Of a stretch of 16,165 nucleotides of DNA, positions 8,224 through 16,042 are shown piece after piece. The number at the start of each line of letters is the position of its first letter. Within the stretch, counting starts at the first letter, position 1. The stretch spans positions 1-16,165 of the forward strand of contig CAZZBK010000134.1 of the NCBI GenBank assembly GCA_964652155.1. The letters run 5' to 3'. The position numbers were made by a program, and so were the translations under genes. The stretch is from CAZZBK01 sp964652155. Its GTDB lineage: Bacteria; Planctomycetota; Planctomycetia; Pirellulales; PNKZ01. The notes beneath the pieces were generated by a model. That model was not told the DNA's origin and ran no database searches. It was given only the letters and a program-made list of their open reading frames with translations.

Positions 8224-9353
8224 ATGCACGAAGGGCTCGCGGTCTGTAGCGGCTCGCCGACCGACTTCAGTTTGCCCGAAGTCGTGTCGATGCGGAACAC
8301 AGTCACGTTGTTGCCGGGCATGTTGGCGCACAACAGCAAGCGGCTTTCATCGACCATGGCGAGATTCTGCGGGCCTTTGCCCAGGCTGGGCACAATCTCG
8401 ATCAGCGTCAGTTGTCCGTCGTCGGCGACACGATAGCAGGCAATGCTGTCGTGGCCGCGATTGGTGCCGTACAGATAACGACCGTCGGCGGTGAACTTGA
8501 GGTCGGCGCAGTAACTCTTGCCAGTGAAGTCACTGGGGAGCGTCGAGATTGTCTGACGCTCGCGGAGTGCTCCGGTCTCGGCTTGGTACTGGTAAACGCT
8601 GACCGAGTTGCCGGTTTCGTTAATCACGTACACCAACGGCTGCTGGGGGTGAAACGTCAGATGCCGCGGGCCGGCCCCCTCGGGCGACTTGACGAACGGC
8701 GGGTCACTCTTCGCGAGCTTGGCGGCAGTCGCGTCGAGTCGGTAACTCAACACTTGATTGAGTCCCAGGTCGGCCACGAGCGCGAATCGATTGTCGGGCG
8801 ACACCACAATGCAATGTGCATGCGGCTTGTTGGGCTTTTTAGGATCGGCGCTCACGCCAACGTGTTGGATGATCGACGCCGCTTCGCCCAGCGAGCCGTC
8901 GGCATTCACCGGCAACGACGCGATGTTGCCCGACGAGTAATTCGATACCAGCACGGTCTTGCCTGAGCGGTCGACGTCCAGATAACAGGCCGCTGTCCCG
9001 TGAGCCGATTGTCGATTGAGCCACTTGAGTTCGCCTGAGCGCCCTATGATCTCATAGGCGGCGACCTGCTCGGGCTCTTTACCGCCGAATTGCTTGGCAT
9101 GAATCGAATAGATGAACTTGCGATTGGGTGAGAGCGCCAGAAAGAATGGGTTCTCCACTCCGGTCGTCGAGTGCGCGAGCTTAAGTGCTCCGCTTTGGCC
9201 ATCGAGCCGATAGGCGTGGATCGCCCCTTTGTCGCCAGCCGCGAACGCCGTGATGAACACGAGCGGATCGTCGGCCCGAGCGGGCAACCCTGGCGGTACC
9301 ATCCACGCGAACAACACAACGAACGTGAGCAATGCACGAGTGAATCGCAACAT
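8208..9353 (-). CDS. Secreted lactonase, YbhE/Pgl-type seven-bladed beta-propeller
   Basis: 381-residue member of the 6-phosphogluconolactonase (YbhE, cycloisomerase-2-like) propeller family, which hydrolyses sugar-acid lactones or acts as a scaffold. Family hallmarks are recurring blade motifs: NPFFLALSPNRKFIYS (68-83), GKTVLVSNYSSGNI, HAHCIVVSPDNRFALVADLG, GPRHLTFHPQQPLVYVINE, and YLYGTNRGHDSIACY. An N-terminal signal peptide (residues 1-27, ending ARA before DDP) distinguishes it from cytosolic Pgl of the pentose phosphate pathway, so it should act outside the cytoplasm on free aldonolactones or related compounds. The ATG at 9353 is the natural start. It is convergent with the NHL-propeller gene and lies 111 bases downstream of the YgfZ-like gene on the same strand; I see no strong promoter or terminator in that spacer. 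The exact substrate is uncertain. Confidence 0.9.
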   Translation of the reverse strand: MLRFTRALLTFVVLFAWMVPPGLPARADDPLVFITAFAAGDKGAIHAYRLDGQSGALKLAHSTTGVENPFFLALSPNRKFIYSIHAKQFGGKEPEQVAAYEIIGRSGELKWLNRQSAHGTAACYLDVDRSGKTVLVSNYSSGNIASLPVNADGSLGEAASIIQHVGVSADPKKPNKPHAHCIVVSPDNRFALVADLGLNQVLSYRLDATAAKLAKSDPPFVKSPEGAGPRHLTFHPQQPLVYVINETGNSVSVYQYQAETGALRERQTISTLPSDFTGKSYCADLKFTADGRYLYGTNRGHDSIACYRVADDGQLTLIEIVPSLGKGPQNLAMVDESRLLLCANMPGNNVTVFRIDTTSGKLKSVGEPLQTASPSCIMLLP

Positions 9354-9464
9354 GCGGAGTCAACTCCCGGATAGGATTGAAGGGTCGGCGGGCTATATGC
9401 TCGCTAGTGTGGTCACAAAACGACTGGTCCGCAAGACATTTGCAAGGGAACCGTGCATGTCGGG

Positions 9465-10529
9465 TTACTTGAGCACTCGGGCCATTGCCCCGTCGCACGA
9501 GAGCACCTGCCCGGTCTCGTGACTGCCGCGACGGACATAAGCGAGCGCGGCAAAAGCCGCCGTGGACTCATCGAGCGGTGTTTGGAACGTGCTCACGCTG
9601 GTCACGTGCCCCACCGCCACGCCGTCGAGCGACACCTCCGTGCCGACTGCGGGGGGCTTGTCGCTCATGACGGCTAATCGTACCAACAGGCGGTTGACAT
9701 GCCCCAGGGCATCGATCCGCGCGACGGTTTCTTGGCCGATGTAGCACCCTTTCACGAAGCTGATGAGTTGCGCGTCCCGGCCGAGTTCCTGCGGCAGGTT
9801 TTTATCGCTGATGTCGACGCCCCAGTCGGGCCAGCGCGCCTCGATGCGACACGTATCGTACGCTGCGGCGCCACACGGACGGGCGCCCGCCGCCACCAGC
9901 GTTTGCCAAATGGCCGCAAGTTGAGTGCGCGGCAGACTCAGCCGCCATGCGGATGCATCGGTCAGCGCGTCACCCAAATTACGCACGCTTACCGGAGAGC
10001 CCGACAACATGAGTGTGCGGTGACGATGTGGCGTGAGCGGTTCTTCGATCACAGCCGCGAACGCATGTTCGAGCGTCTGCTGTGCCGAGTGGCCAGCGAT
10101 GAGTAATTCGGCCCAGTCGGCCGAGCGATCGTGTAGTACGACTTGCTCGCGGATCAGATAACGATCCAAATGGCCGAGCAGTCGCTCGGCCTGCCCCGGC
10201 ACGGTGTCGAGTACGAGGCTCTCGTCGCCAGCGTAAACGAGCGCATGAAACTGGATATGCCCTCGGGCGTCGAGCAGCAGAGCCTCGCAACCTTGCCCCG
10301 ACACGAGCTTGCGAATCTCGTTGGTGCAGAGGTTGTGCAAAAACTTGGCGCGATCGTTACCGGTGAGCTCGACTTGAGTCCGCGCGGAGCACTCGACCAG
10401 TCCGGTCGACGACCGGAGCGTCTCGTATTCGCCGTTTGGGTCACCGTAGTCCAGCGTGGAAGGTGCGCCGAGATACGCGCCCCAACGGGCACCGGCTTGT
10501 TGCAATAGCTCGTGAAATCGATCGCTCAT
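9465..10529 (-). CDS. ygfZ: YgfZ/GcvT-family folate-binding protein (Fe-S cluster maintenance)
   Basis: 354-residue member of the YgfZ (COG0354) branch of the glycine-cleavage T-protein superfamily, cytoplasmic and without signal peptide. The YgfZ signature K-G-C-Y-x-G-Q-E is intact at residues 260-267, including the cysteine (Cys262) required in E. coli YgfZ. Residues 43-70 (GLVECSARTQVELTG, KFLHNLCTN) match the folate-binding N-terminal domain, and DISDKNLPQELG (239-250) precedes the signature as usual. YgfZ uses tetrahydrofolate and supports assembly or repair of certain [4Fe-4S] enzymes, such as MiaB. The length is slightly above the E. coli protein (about 326). It is not a true aminomethyltransferase: no gcvH or gcvP neighbours are present and the YgfZ motif is diagnostic. 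Start at ATG 10529. The scaffold gap lies 60 bases upstream. Confidence 0.9.
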   Translation of the reverse strand: MSDRFHELLQQAGARWGAYLGAPSTLDYGDPNGEYETLRSSTGLVECSARTQVELTGNDRAKFLHNLCTNEIRKLVSGQGCEALLLDARGHIQFHALVYAGDESLVLDTVPGQAERLLGHLDRYLIREQVVLHDRSADWAELLIAGHSAQQTLEHAFAAVIEEPLTPHRHRTLMLSGSPVSVRNLGDALTDASAWRLSLPRTQLAAIWQTLVAAGARPCGAAAYDTCRIEARWPDWGVDISDKNLPQELGRDAQLISFVKGCYIGQETVARIDALGHVNRLLVRLAVMSDKPPAVGTEVSLDGVAVGHVTSVSTFQTPLDESTAAFAALAYVRRGSHETGQVLSCDGAMARVLK

Positions 10530-10550
10530 GGTGTTGGATTATTAGAGAAT

Positions 10551-10589
10551 TCACGCGGCAGCACAACGGCCTAAATTTGCGTTGCGCTC
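10551..10589 (+). repeat. 39-base direct repeat, left copy, abutting the N run
   Basis: Identical base for base to 10690-10728; starts TCACGCGGCAGCACAACGGC and ends GTTGCGCTC. It ends exactly where the N run begins. The simplest reading is an unmerged contig overlap rather than a biological repeat. Confidence 0.95.
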
Positions 10590-10689
10590 NNNNNNNNNNN
10601 NNNNNNNNNNNNNNNNNNNNNNNNNNNNNNNNNNNNNNNNNNNNNNNNNNNNNNNNNNNNNNNNNNNNNNNNNNNNNNNNNNNNNNNNN
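10590..10689. other. Assembly gap, 100 undetermined bases
   Basis: A run of exactly 100 N, a conventional placeholder length for a gap of unknown size. Both flanks carry the same 39 bases, so the real distance may be zero: merging the copies would give an intergenic region of about 113 bases between the ygfZ-like gene and the glucarate dehydratase homologue. Open frames crossing the gap are artefacts. Confidence 0.98.
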
Positions 10690-10728
10690 TCACGCGGCAG
10701 CACAACGGCCTAAATTTGCGTTGCGCTC
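10690..10728 (+). repeat. 39-base direct repeat, right copy, abutting the N run
   Basis: Second identical copy of the sequence at 10551-10589, starting on the first base after the N run. It precedes the ATG of the downstream plus-strand gene by 53 bases. Sequence beyond the copies differs on both outer sides, as expected for two contig ends that overlap. Confidence 0.95.
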
Positions 10729-10781
10729 ATCGGTGGCATACGATCGAACCCAGGTCACCCTCAGCCCAATCGAGCTTTGCC

Positions 10782-12134
10782 ATGAACCTCTCGCGTCGCA
10801 CTCTGCTTCAGAACGTTGCTACGCTTGCCGCAACGCCCTCAATGTCTCGCTGGGCATGGGCTGATGAACATCGACCCACGCCGCTCAAAATTACCGGGTT
10901 GACTGTCACGCCGATCGCGCTGCCAGACCCGCCGCTGCTGGCGGCTCACGGTTGTCACGGCCCCTATTTCCTCCGCAATATCGTCGAGTTACATACCGAC
11001 GCGGGCATTGTCGGCATCGGCGAGACGCACGGCGGCGAGACGGTGACCAAAGCCTTGCAGCAAGCGGCCGAGGTCATTCGCGGCAAGAATGCTTTTGCCA
11101 TTCGGAGCTTTGCCGCCGAGATCATGGCGCTTTCGCACAGCGCCTTCGCGGCGATCGAGGTGGCCTGTCTCGACGCCTGCGGCCGGGCCACTCAGCGTCG
11201 AGTTTGCGAATTGCTCGGCGGACCGATTGCCGAGCAGATCGAGTTTGCCGCGTATCTATTTTATCGCTTCGCGGCCGACGACCCGCGCGTGCTTGCCGAC
11301 AAGCGGATCGTCGACGCGCGCGGCTCGGGCGTGAAAGCGCTCGACGACTTTGGCGAGGTCCGCACGCCCGAGGCGATGGTCGCTCTCGCCGAACAATTTC
11401 ATCGCCGTTGGGGATTTCGGGTGCTGAAGCTCAAGGCCGGCGTGCTTGCTCCCGACGCCGAAGTTGAAACCATTCGCCTGCTGCACGAGCATTTCAAGGG
11501 GCAGTTCAAGCTGAGAATTGACCCCAACGGACATTGGACCGTCGCCACGGCCAAACGCTTGGGGGAGAAACTCAAACCCTACAACCTCGAGTACTACGAG
11601 GACCCCGTGCGCGGACAGCAAGCGATGGGCGAGGTCCGCGACTCCGTCGGGCTCAAGATGAGCACGAACATGTGTGTCACGCGGTTCGCGCATATCCCGA
11701 GCGCCATCAAACAGCCGTGCGTCGACGTGGTACTCGCCGATCACCACTACTGGGGTGGCATGACCGGCTGCCAGGAGTTAGGTCGCATCGCCCAGACGGT
11801 CGGGTGGGAGTTGAGTCAGCACAGCAATAACCACGCGGGCATTTCCATGGCGGCAATGACCCATCTGGCCGCGGTGATTCCGCAGCTCACGCTGGCCAGC
11901 GATACACACTACCCCTGGTTGCCGGAAGAGTACGACATCATCGAGGGGGTGAAGATTCCCATTGTCGATGGCAAAATTGCGGTGCCGCGCGGCGTTGGGC
12001 TGGGGGTGACCCTCGATCGCGATCGGCTCGCCCGGGCAGCCGAGGTCTATCGCCGCTGCGGCATGCGCCAGCGCGACGATCGCGGGACGATGAAGATGAT
12101 CGAGCCCGCGTTCGACACCGAGACGCTCCGCTGA
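10782..12134 (+). CDS. Tat-exported enolase-superfamily dehydratase, glucarate dehydratase-like
   Basis: 450 residues from ATG 10782. The N-terminus MNLSRRTLLQ is a twin-arginine (Tat) motif followed by a hydrophobic stretch and an AWA-type cleavage site near residue 27, so the folded enzyme should be exported. The rest resembles D-glucarate dehydratase, which converts D-glucarate to 5-keto-4-deoxyglucarate. Active-site elements visible: VLKLKAG with the Lys216/Lys218 KxK pair; metal ligands Asp247 (RIDPNGHW), Glu273 (YYEDPV) and Asn296 (STNMCV); Asp320 (LADHHYWGGM) and His347 (SQHSNNHAGIS) as the general base dyad; and the C-terminal PRGVGLGVTLD. All expected catalytic residues are present. 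Export is unusual for this normally cytosolic family, so the substrate may be another acid sugar. It is divergent from ygfZ across the scaffold gap and convergent with the kinase-like gene. No clear Shine-Dalgarno site. Confidence 0.9.
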   Translation: MNLSRRTLLQNVATLAATPSMSRWAWADEHRPTPLKITGLTVTPIALPDPPLLAAHGCHGPYFLRNIVELHTDAGIVGIGETHGGETVTKALQQAAEVIRGKNAFAIRSFAAEIMALSHSAFAAIEVACLDACGRATQRRVCELLGGPIAEQIEFAAYLFYRFAADDPRVLADKRIVDARGSGVKALDDFGEVRTPEAMVALAEQFHRRWGFRVLKLKAGVLAPDAEVETIRLLHEHFKGQFKLRIDPNGHWTVATAKRLGEKLKPYNLEYYEDPVRGQQAMGEVRDSVGLKMSTNMCVTRFAHIPSAIKQPCVDVVLADHHYWGGMTGCQELGRIAQTVGWELSQHSNNHAGISMAAMTHLAAVIPQLTLASDTHYPWLPEEYDIIEGVKIPIVDGKIAVPRGVGLGVTLDRDRLARAAEVYRRCGMRQRDDRGTMKMIEPAFDTETLR

Positions 12135-12169
12135 AGCGAGAAAGTGATAAGTGATAAGTGCTAAGCGAG
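12134..12169 (+). repeat. Degenerate heptamer tandem repeat in a convergent intergenic region
   Basis: Units AAGCGAG, AAGTGAT, AAGTGAT, AAGTGCT, AAGCGAG, with one extra A after the first. The array starts at the last base of the glucarate dehydratase-like stop codon and fills about half of the 65-base space before the kinase-like gene end at 12200. It is too short and irregular for a CRISPR array or a satellite. Function unknown; replication slippage is a sufficient explanation. Confidence 0.7.
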
Positions 12170-12199
12170 AGACACGCTGCACCTGTCAGCGCTGCGCTT

Positions 12200-13696
12200 T
12201 CATCCCTTGCCCTTGCCTTGTTCTTCGATCACGACAGGCTGGGGCTGCTCCGAGGGGGGGTGAACCGACATCGGGAACTCCTGACCGGTCCATTCGGTGT
12301 AAACCGGCAACAGATTGAATAGGTCTCCCGCCGGGCCACGTAAATAGACGACCACCCCGTAGCCAAGAGTCAGGCCCAAGACGCCGCCAACGACCCAGAA
12401 GAACCCAAACACGAGGAAGCCGAAACTCCACGACCTGCGCGGGAGATGCGACTCATGTTCACGCGGCTGAGGGACCAAAGCCGCGGCATCGCCCACGGGA
12501 TAAAGCTGCATTGGCTCGGGCACATAGGTTTGCATCGGTTGCTGCGGCGCAAAAGCCGGGGCTAGCGGAGTCACGGCCTCGCTCGATGGAGCAGCCGGTT
12601 TCGCTTTGTGCAAAATGGGGACAGCCGGCGCGAGGACTCGCTTTGGCGCGGTCAGGCACACTTCCAGGTCCGAGGCCAACTCCTTCATGCTCCCATAGCG
12701 GTCTTCTGGTCGTTTCGCCACCGTGCGATGAAAGATGCGATCGAGCGCTTCAGGCACATCATCACGCGCCTCGCGCAACGACGGGATCGGTTGATCGCGG
12801 TGCGCCATCAACTGCTCCATCGGCGTCCGAGCGCGATATGGCGGCGAGCCGATCAACAACCAGTGCAACGTGCAGCCAAGGCTATAAATGTCACTGCGAT
12901 CGTTCGAGTAGCGCGCGTTGGCCGCCTGCTCGGGTGACATGAATTCGATCGTGCCGATGATCTGGCCGGTGGTCGTTAAGCTCTCGATCTCTTCGGACGC
13001 TGCGCCATATGAGGCGTCGTTGAACCGCGCCCATGCCAAATTCAATACCCGCACGCACCCGTGCGAATCGACCGTGAGATTGCTCGGCTTGAGATCGCGA
13101 TGGACCACGCCGCGCGCATGAGCATAGGCCATTCCCTCGGCAACTTGCCCCATATAACTCACCGCCTGTTCAACTCTCAGTGGCCCCTGCTGTTCGATCA
13201 ATTCTTCGAGGTCGAGCCCCTCAACGAGTTCTGTGACGATATACAGGCGGTTGCCATCGCTGCCGCTATCGAGTGCGCGGGCGAGGTTCGGATGTTCGAG
13301 CAACACTGCGGCGCGGGCCTCTTGCTGAAAACGCTGGACGCGATCGGCTGCCGTACGGGTCGATGCCAGCATGACTCGCAGCATCACAAGCCGTTGCGAC
13401 TCGCGATGGCGCGCCTTGAACATGTTGCCCGTCAGATTGGCACCGATCGGGTCGACGATCACATAGGGGCCAATGACAAGCGTCTCGCCGAGCCCCTGAT
13501 AAACGACATCTGCCTGATAGCGGGTGAGCAAATCGGCTTCCACGACCTCCTGCGCCAGATTCTTGGCGTCGTGATGATGTCGTGCCGCCGGATACTGACG
13601 CCGAAGCATTTCGAGCGGCAACGGGCCGAGCAGTTGCAGCGACTCGAGTGCTTTGAAAAACTGCCCGACGGTCAAACGCTCGGCGTGGTTATCCAT
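12200..13696 (-). CDS. Membrane-anchored Ser/Thr kinase-like protein, predicted pseudokinase
   Basis: 498 residues from ATG 13696, preceded by a G-rich ribosome-binding sequence (GGGGGGG, about 6 bases away); the longer upstream frame is rejected. Residues 1-75 match the planctomycete kinase N-terminal helical segment (LLTRYQA at 56-62, with D in place of the usual following A). The Hanks-type fold spans about 75-350: degenerate glycine loop IGANLTGN (84-91), Arg107 where the ATP-binding lysine belongs, alpha-C Glu126, intact HRDLKPSN (199-206), NLA (219-221) in place of DFG, and intact GTIEFMSPEQ (248-257) and DIYSLGC. Loss of both lysine and DFG aspartate suggests a non-catalytic or atypical kinase. 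A Pro/Ala-rich linker (350-420) leads to one or two transmembrane segments (about 425-452) and a short Pro/Gln-rich tail. Probably a scaffold or signal-binding regulator. It lies 59 bases after dnaE on the same strand. Confidence 0.88.
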   Translation of the reverse strand: MDNHAERLTVGQFFKALESLQLLGPLPLEMLRRQYPAARHHHDAKNLAQEVVEADLLTRYQADVVYQGLGETLVIGPYVIVDPIGANLTGNMFKARHRESQRLVMLRVMLASTRTAADRVQRFQQEARAAVLLEHPNLARALDSGSDGNRLYIVTELVEGLDLEELIEQQGPLRVEQAVSYMGQVAEGMAYAHARGVVHRDLKPSNLTVDSHGCVRVLNLAWARFNDASYGAASEEIESLTTTGQIIGTIEFMSPEQAANARYSNDRSDIYSLGCTLHWLLIGSPPYRARTPMEQLMAHRDQPIPSLREARDDVPEALDRIFHRTVAKRPEDRYGSMKELASDLEVCLTAPKRVLAPAVPILHKAKPAAPSSEAVTPLAPAFAPQQPMQTYVPEPMQLYPVGDAAALVPQPREHESHLPRRSWSFGFLVFGFFWVVGGVLGLTLGYGVVVYLRGPAGDLFNLLPVYTEWTGQEFPMSVHPPSEQPQPVVIEEQGKGKG

Positions 13697-13755
13697 CGCG
13701 GCCCCCCCTATGTCATCAATGCGACACTGAGCTGAATCATGCTGGATAGGTTCTG

Positions 13756-16041
13756 TTATCGCGACGAACCGGCCTTGGCGTATTGTCCGTCGCGGCGATA
13801 TGGCCCGCCCCGCGAACCGTTGCCACCGTTGTTCGAGTTGCTTGTCGGGGGCGCGGCAATGTAACGCATGTGGCCCGTGCCGAGCAACTCGCTGACGCGC
13901 CGCTGCAACTCGGGGTTGATCGCCACGCGCATCGTCTCGCTCGAGCAATTGAACTGGCTGCCATCGCTCAGCGACAGCGACAGCCGCAGCTCGATCGTGC
14001 CCGGATAAGCGCGGAGGATCTCATGGAGTTGTTCGAGGGCGCGAATACCGTGTCGCTGTTCGTCGATGCGAATAATGACCCCCTTGGTGAAGCGTTCAGT
14101 GAGGTCTTCGAGCGGGATCAACTCGTTGACGATGAGATTGGCTTCTTTTCCGTCCTCGGAACCGGCCCGCTTGTCGATTCGGCCGCGGACGGCCAATATT
14201 TTGTCGGCCACGCACAGCGCCATGCACTTGGCGTAATCGTCGGGCCAGAGAATGCAGCGCATGATGCCGTTGGTGTCTTCGAGGTCCCACATGGCGTACT
14301 TCGACGGTCGATCGGGCTGCGGGTTTTTCGTGTGCTTGAAGACCAGGGCCGAGATCATGCCGCCGAGCACCACCTCGGTGCGGTTGGGGAGCAAGCAGGC
14401 CTCGGTCGAGGTGTGCGTGCAGTAGGTCTCGAACGTGGCTTGATGCTCGGCTAGCGGATGACTGGTGAGGTAGAAGCCGAGCACTTCGCGCTCGAAGGCG
14501 AGTTGCTCGCGTTCGGCCCAGGCACTTACCGACGGCAACATGGCGGTCGAGACGGTCGACGACGCTTCGTCGGCCACTTCGTCATCGAAGAGCCCTTTCT
14601 GGCCCCGTTTTTTGTCAGCCATCACGGCCGCGCCGCTCTGCAAGGCCTTTTCGACGACGGCCATCCACTGGGCGCGTGTCCCGCCGCAACCGTCGAACGC
14701 GCCGCACTTGATGAGCGATTCGATCGCCGCGCGGTTGATGAGCGAGCCGTCGAGCCGGGTACAAAAGTCGAACAGGTCACGAAACGGACCATGCTGCTGG
14801 CGATTCGCCACGAGCGCATCACCCGCCGCGCGACCCACGCCGCGAATGGCCGCCAACCCGAAATGGATTTTGCCCTCGTGCACCGCAAATTCAGTAAACG
14901 ACGAGTTGATGTCGGGGGGCAACACCGTGATGTTCATTCGCCGGCAATCTTCCAAATGCTCGACGAGCGGGTCCTTCTTCTTGAAGTTGCGGCTCTCGAT
15001 GTCGCCGCACAGCAGAGCCGCCATGAATTCGACCGGATAGTGCGCTTTGAGATACGCCGTCATGTAGGCGATTAACGCATAGGCCGTCGAGTGACTCTTG
15101 TTGAAGCCATAGCCGGCAAACTTTTCGATCATGCCGAACAAGTTGCTGGCCTGGGATTCGCTGAGCCCCTTGTCGGTCGCGCCGGCAATAAACTCGGCGC
15201 GGAATTTGGCGATGGTTTCGAGCTTCTTCTTGCTGATCGCCTTGATGCACGTATAGGCGCTCGACAACTCGATGTTGCCCAGGCGGTTGAGAATGCGCAT
15301 CACTTGCTCTTGATAGACCATCACGCCGTGAGTCTCTTCGAGCACGTCGCGCATTACGTCATGCAAATACTCGGCCTGCTTGCGACGATGCTTGACCTCG
15401 ATGTACTCGTCGACCATGCCCCCTTCGAGCGGGCCGGGACGATAGAGCGCGTTCGTCGCGATGATGTCTCGAAAATGGTCGGGCTTCATCCGCTGCAACA
15501 GGTCGCGAATGCCACCACCTTCCAACTGGAAAATACCCTTCGTCTCGCCGCGACACAGCAGCGCAAACGTCTCCTGGTCATCGAGCGGAAACTTGTACGG
15601 ATCAATTCGCTCGCCCGTTGACTGCTCGATCAGATCAACCGCCCGGGCCAGGATCGTCAAGTTGCGCAAGCCCAGAAAGTCCATCTTCAACAAGCCGGCC
15701 TTCTCGACGTCTCCCATCGCCCATTGAGTGATGACTTCGTCTTTGCCTTGCACGTGCTGCAACGGCACGTACTCGACCAGCGGCGCGTTGGCGATCACCA
15801 CTGCCGCGGCATGTGTGCCGACGTTCCGCGCCAACCCCTCGATTTTGCGAGCAAAGTCGAGCAGCTCGCGAACTTCGGGGTCCGCCTCGTAACTTCGCTT
15901 CAGATCGGCGCTCTTCTCCAAGGCTTCGTCGAGCGTAATGCCCAACTCCTCGGGCACCATCGCCACAATCAGGTCGACGCGCGGGATCGGCAAACTCATG
16001 GCTCGGCCCACGTCGCGAATCGCAGCGCGGGCCGCGAGCGT
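13756..16041 (-). CDS. dnaE: DNA polymerase III alpha subunit, 5'-truncated at a chimeric junction
   Basis: 762 codons of replicative DNA polymerase III alpha. Homology begins abruptly at TLAARAAIRDVGRAM (codon at 16039-16041), where normal DnaE would read through the palm. Intact parts include KMDFLGLRNL, holding the third catalytic Asp (codon 15679-15681), GIFQLEGG, ALYRPGPLEGGM, YQEQVMRI, KAISKKK, GYGFNKSHSTAYAL and HYPVEFMAALL (palm, fingers and beta-binding regions), then the C-terminal OB-fold (VVLGGMISALVF onward) and a Gly/Asn/Arg-rich tail. Missing are roughly 400 N-terminal residues: the PHP domain and the palm segment with the two Asp residues equivalent to E. coli Asp401 and Asp403. 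No plausible start codon exists at the boundary, so the fragment cannot encode a working polymerase as drawn. Full-length DnaE is normally about 1,160-1,200 residues. The kinase-like gene follows after 59 bases. Confidence 0.93.
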   Translation of the reverse strand, partial: TLAARAAIRDVGRAMSLPIPRVDLIVAMVPEELGITLDEALEKSADLKRSYEADPEVRELLDFARKIEGLARNVGTHAAAVVIANAPLVEYVPLQHVQGKDEVITQWAMGDVEKAGLLKMDFLGLRNLTILARAVDLIEQSTGERIDPYKFPLDDQETFALLCRGETKGIFQLEGGGIRDLLQRMKPDHFRDIIATNALYRPGPLEGGMVDEYIEVKHRRKQAEYLHDVMRDVLEETHGVMVYQEQVMRILNRLGNIELSSAYTCIKAISKKKLETIAKFRAEFIAGATDKGLSESQASNLFGMIEKFAGYGFNKSHSTAYALIAYMTAYLKAHYPVEFMAALLCGDIESRNFKKKDPLVEHLEDCRRMNITVLPPDINSSFTEFAVHEGKIHFGLAAIRGVGRAAGDALVANRQQHGPFRDLFDFCTRLDGSLINRAAIESLIKCGAFDGCGGTRAQWMAVVEKALQSGAAVMADKKRGQKGLFDDEVADEASSTVSTAMLPSVSAWAEREQLAFEREVLGFYLTSHPLAEHQATFETYCTHTSTEACLLPNRTEVVLGGMISALVFKHTKNPQPDRPSKYAMWDLEDTNGIMRCILWPDDYAKCMALCVADKILAVRGRIDKRAGSEDGKEANLIVNELIPLEDLTERFTKGVIIRIDEQRHGIRALEQLHEILRAYPGTIELRLSLSLSDGSQFNCSSETMRVAINPELQRRVSELLGTGHMRYIAAPPTSNSNNGGNGSRGGPYRRDGQYAKAGSSR

Positions 16042-16042
16042 G

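Noticed and set aside
8208..9353. Cytosolic 6-phosphogluconolactonase of the pentose phosphate pathway
   Set aside because: The clear signal peptide places it outside the cytoplasm, where phosphorylated sugar lactones are not expected.
9465..10529. Glycine cleavage T-protein (aminomethyltransferase)
   Set aside because: The intact KGCYIGQE motif and the absence of other glycine cleavage genes identify YgfZ instead.
10538..10566. Minus-strand promoter for ygfZ (TTGTGC, 17 bases, AATAAT)
   Set aside because: The -35 match is only three of six, the start would be nearly leaderless, and the site lies partly in the 39-base sequence beside the assembly gap.
10716..10744. Plus-strand promoter for the dehydratase-like gene (TTGCGT, 17 bases, TACGAT)
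   Set aside because: Only three of six and four of six consensus matches; common by chance in this composition.
10436..10864. Plus-strand open frame running through the N run
   Set aside because: It exists only because N codons were read through; it is antisense to ygfZ on the left and out of frame with the dehydratase-like gene on the right.
13697..13948. Upstream extension of the kinase-like protein by 84 residues
   Set aside because: It overlaps the dnaE 3' end, has no kinase-family similarity, and the ATG at 13696 has a G-rich ribosome-binding sequence.
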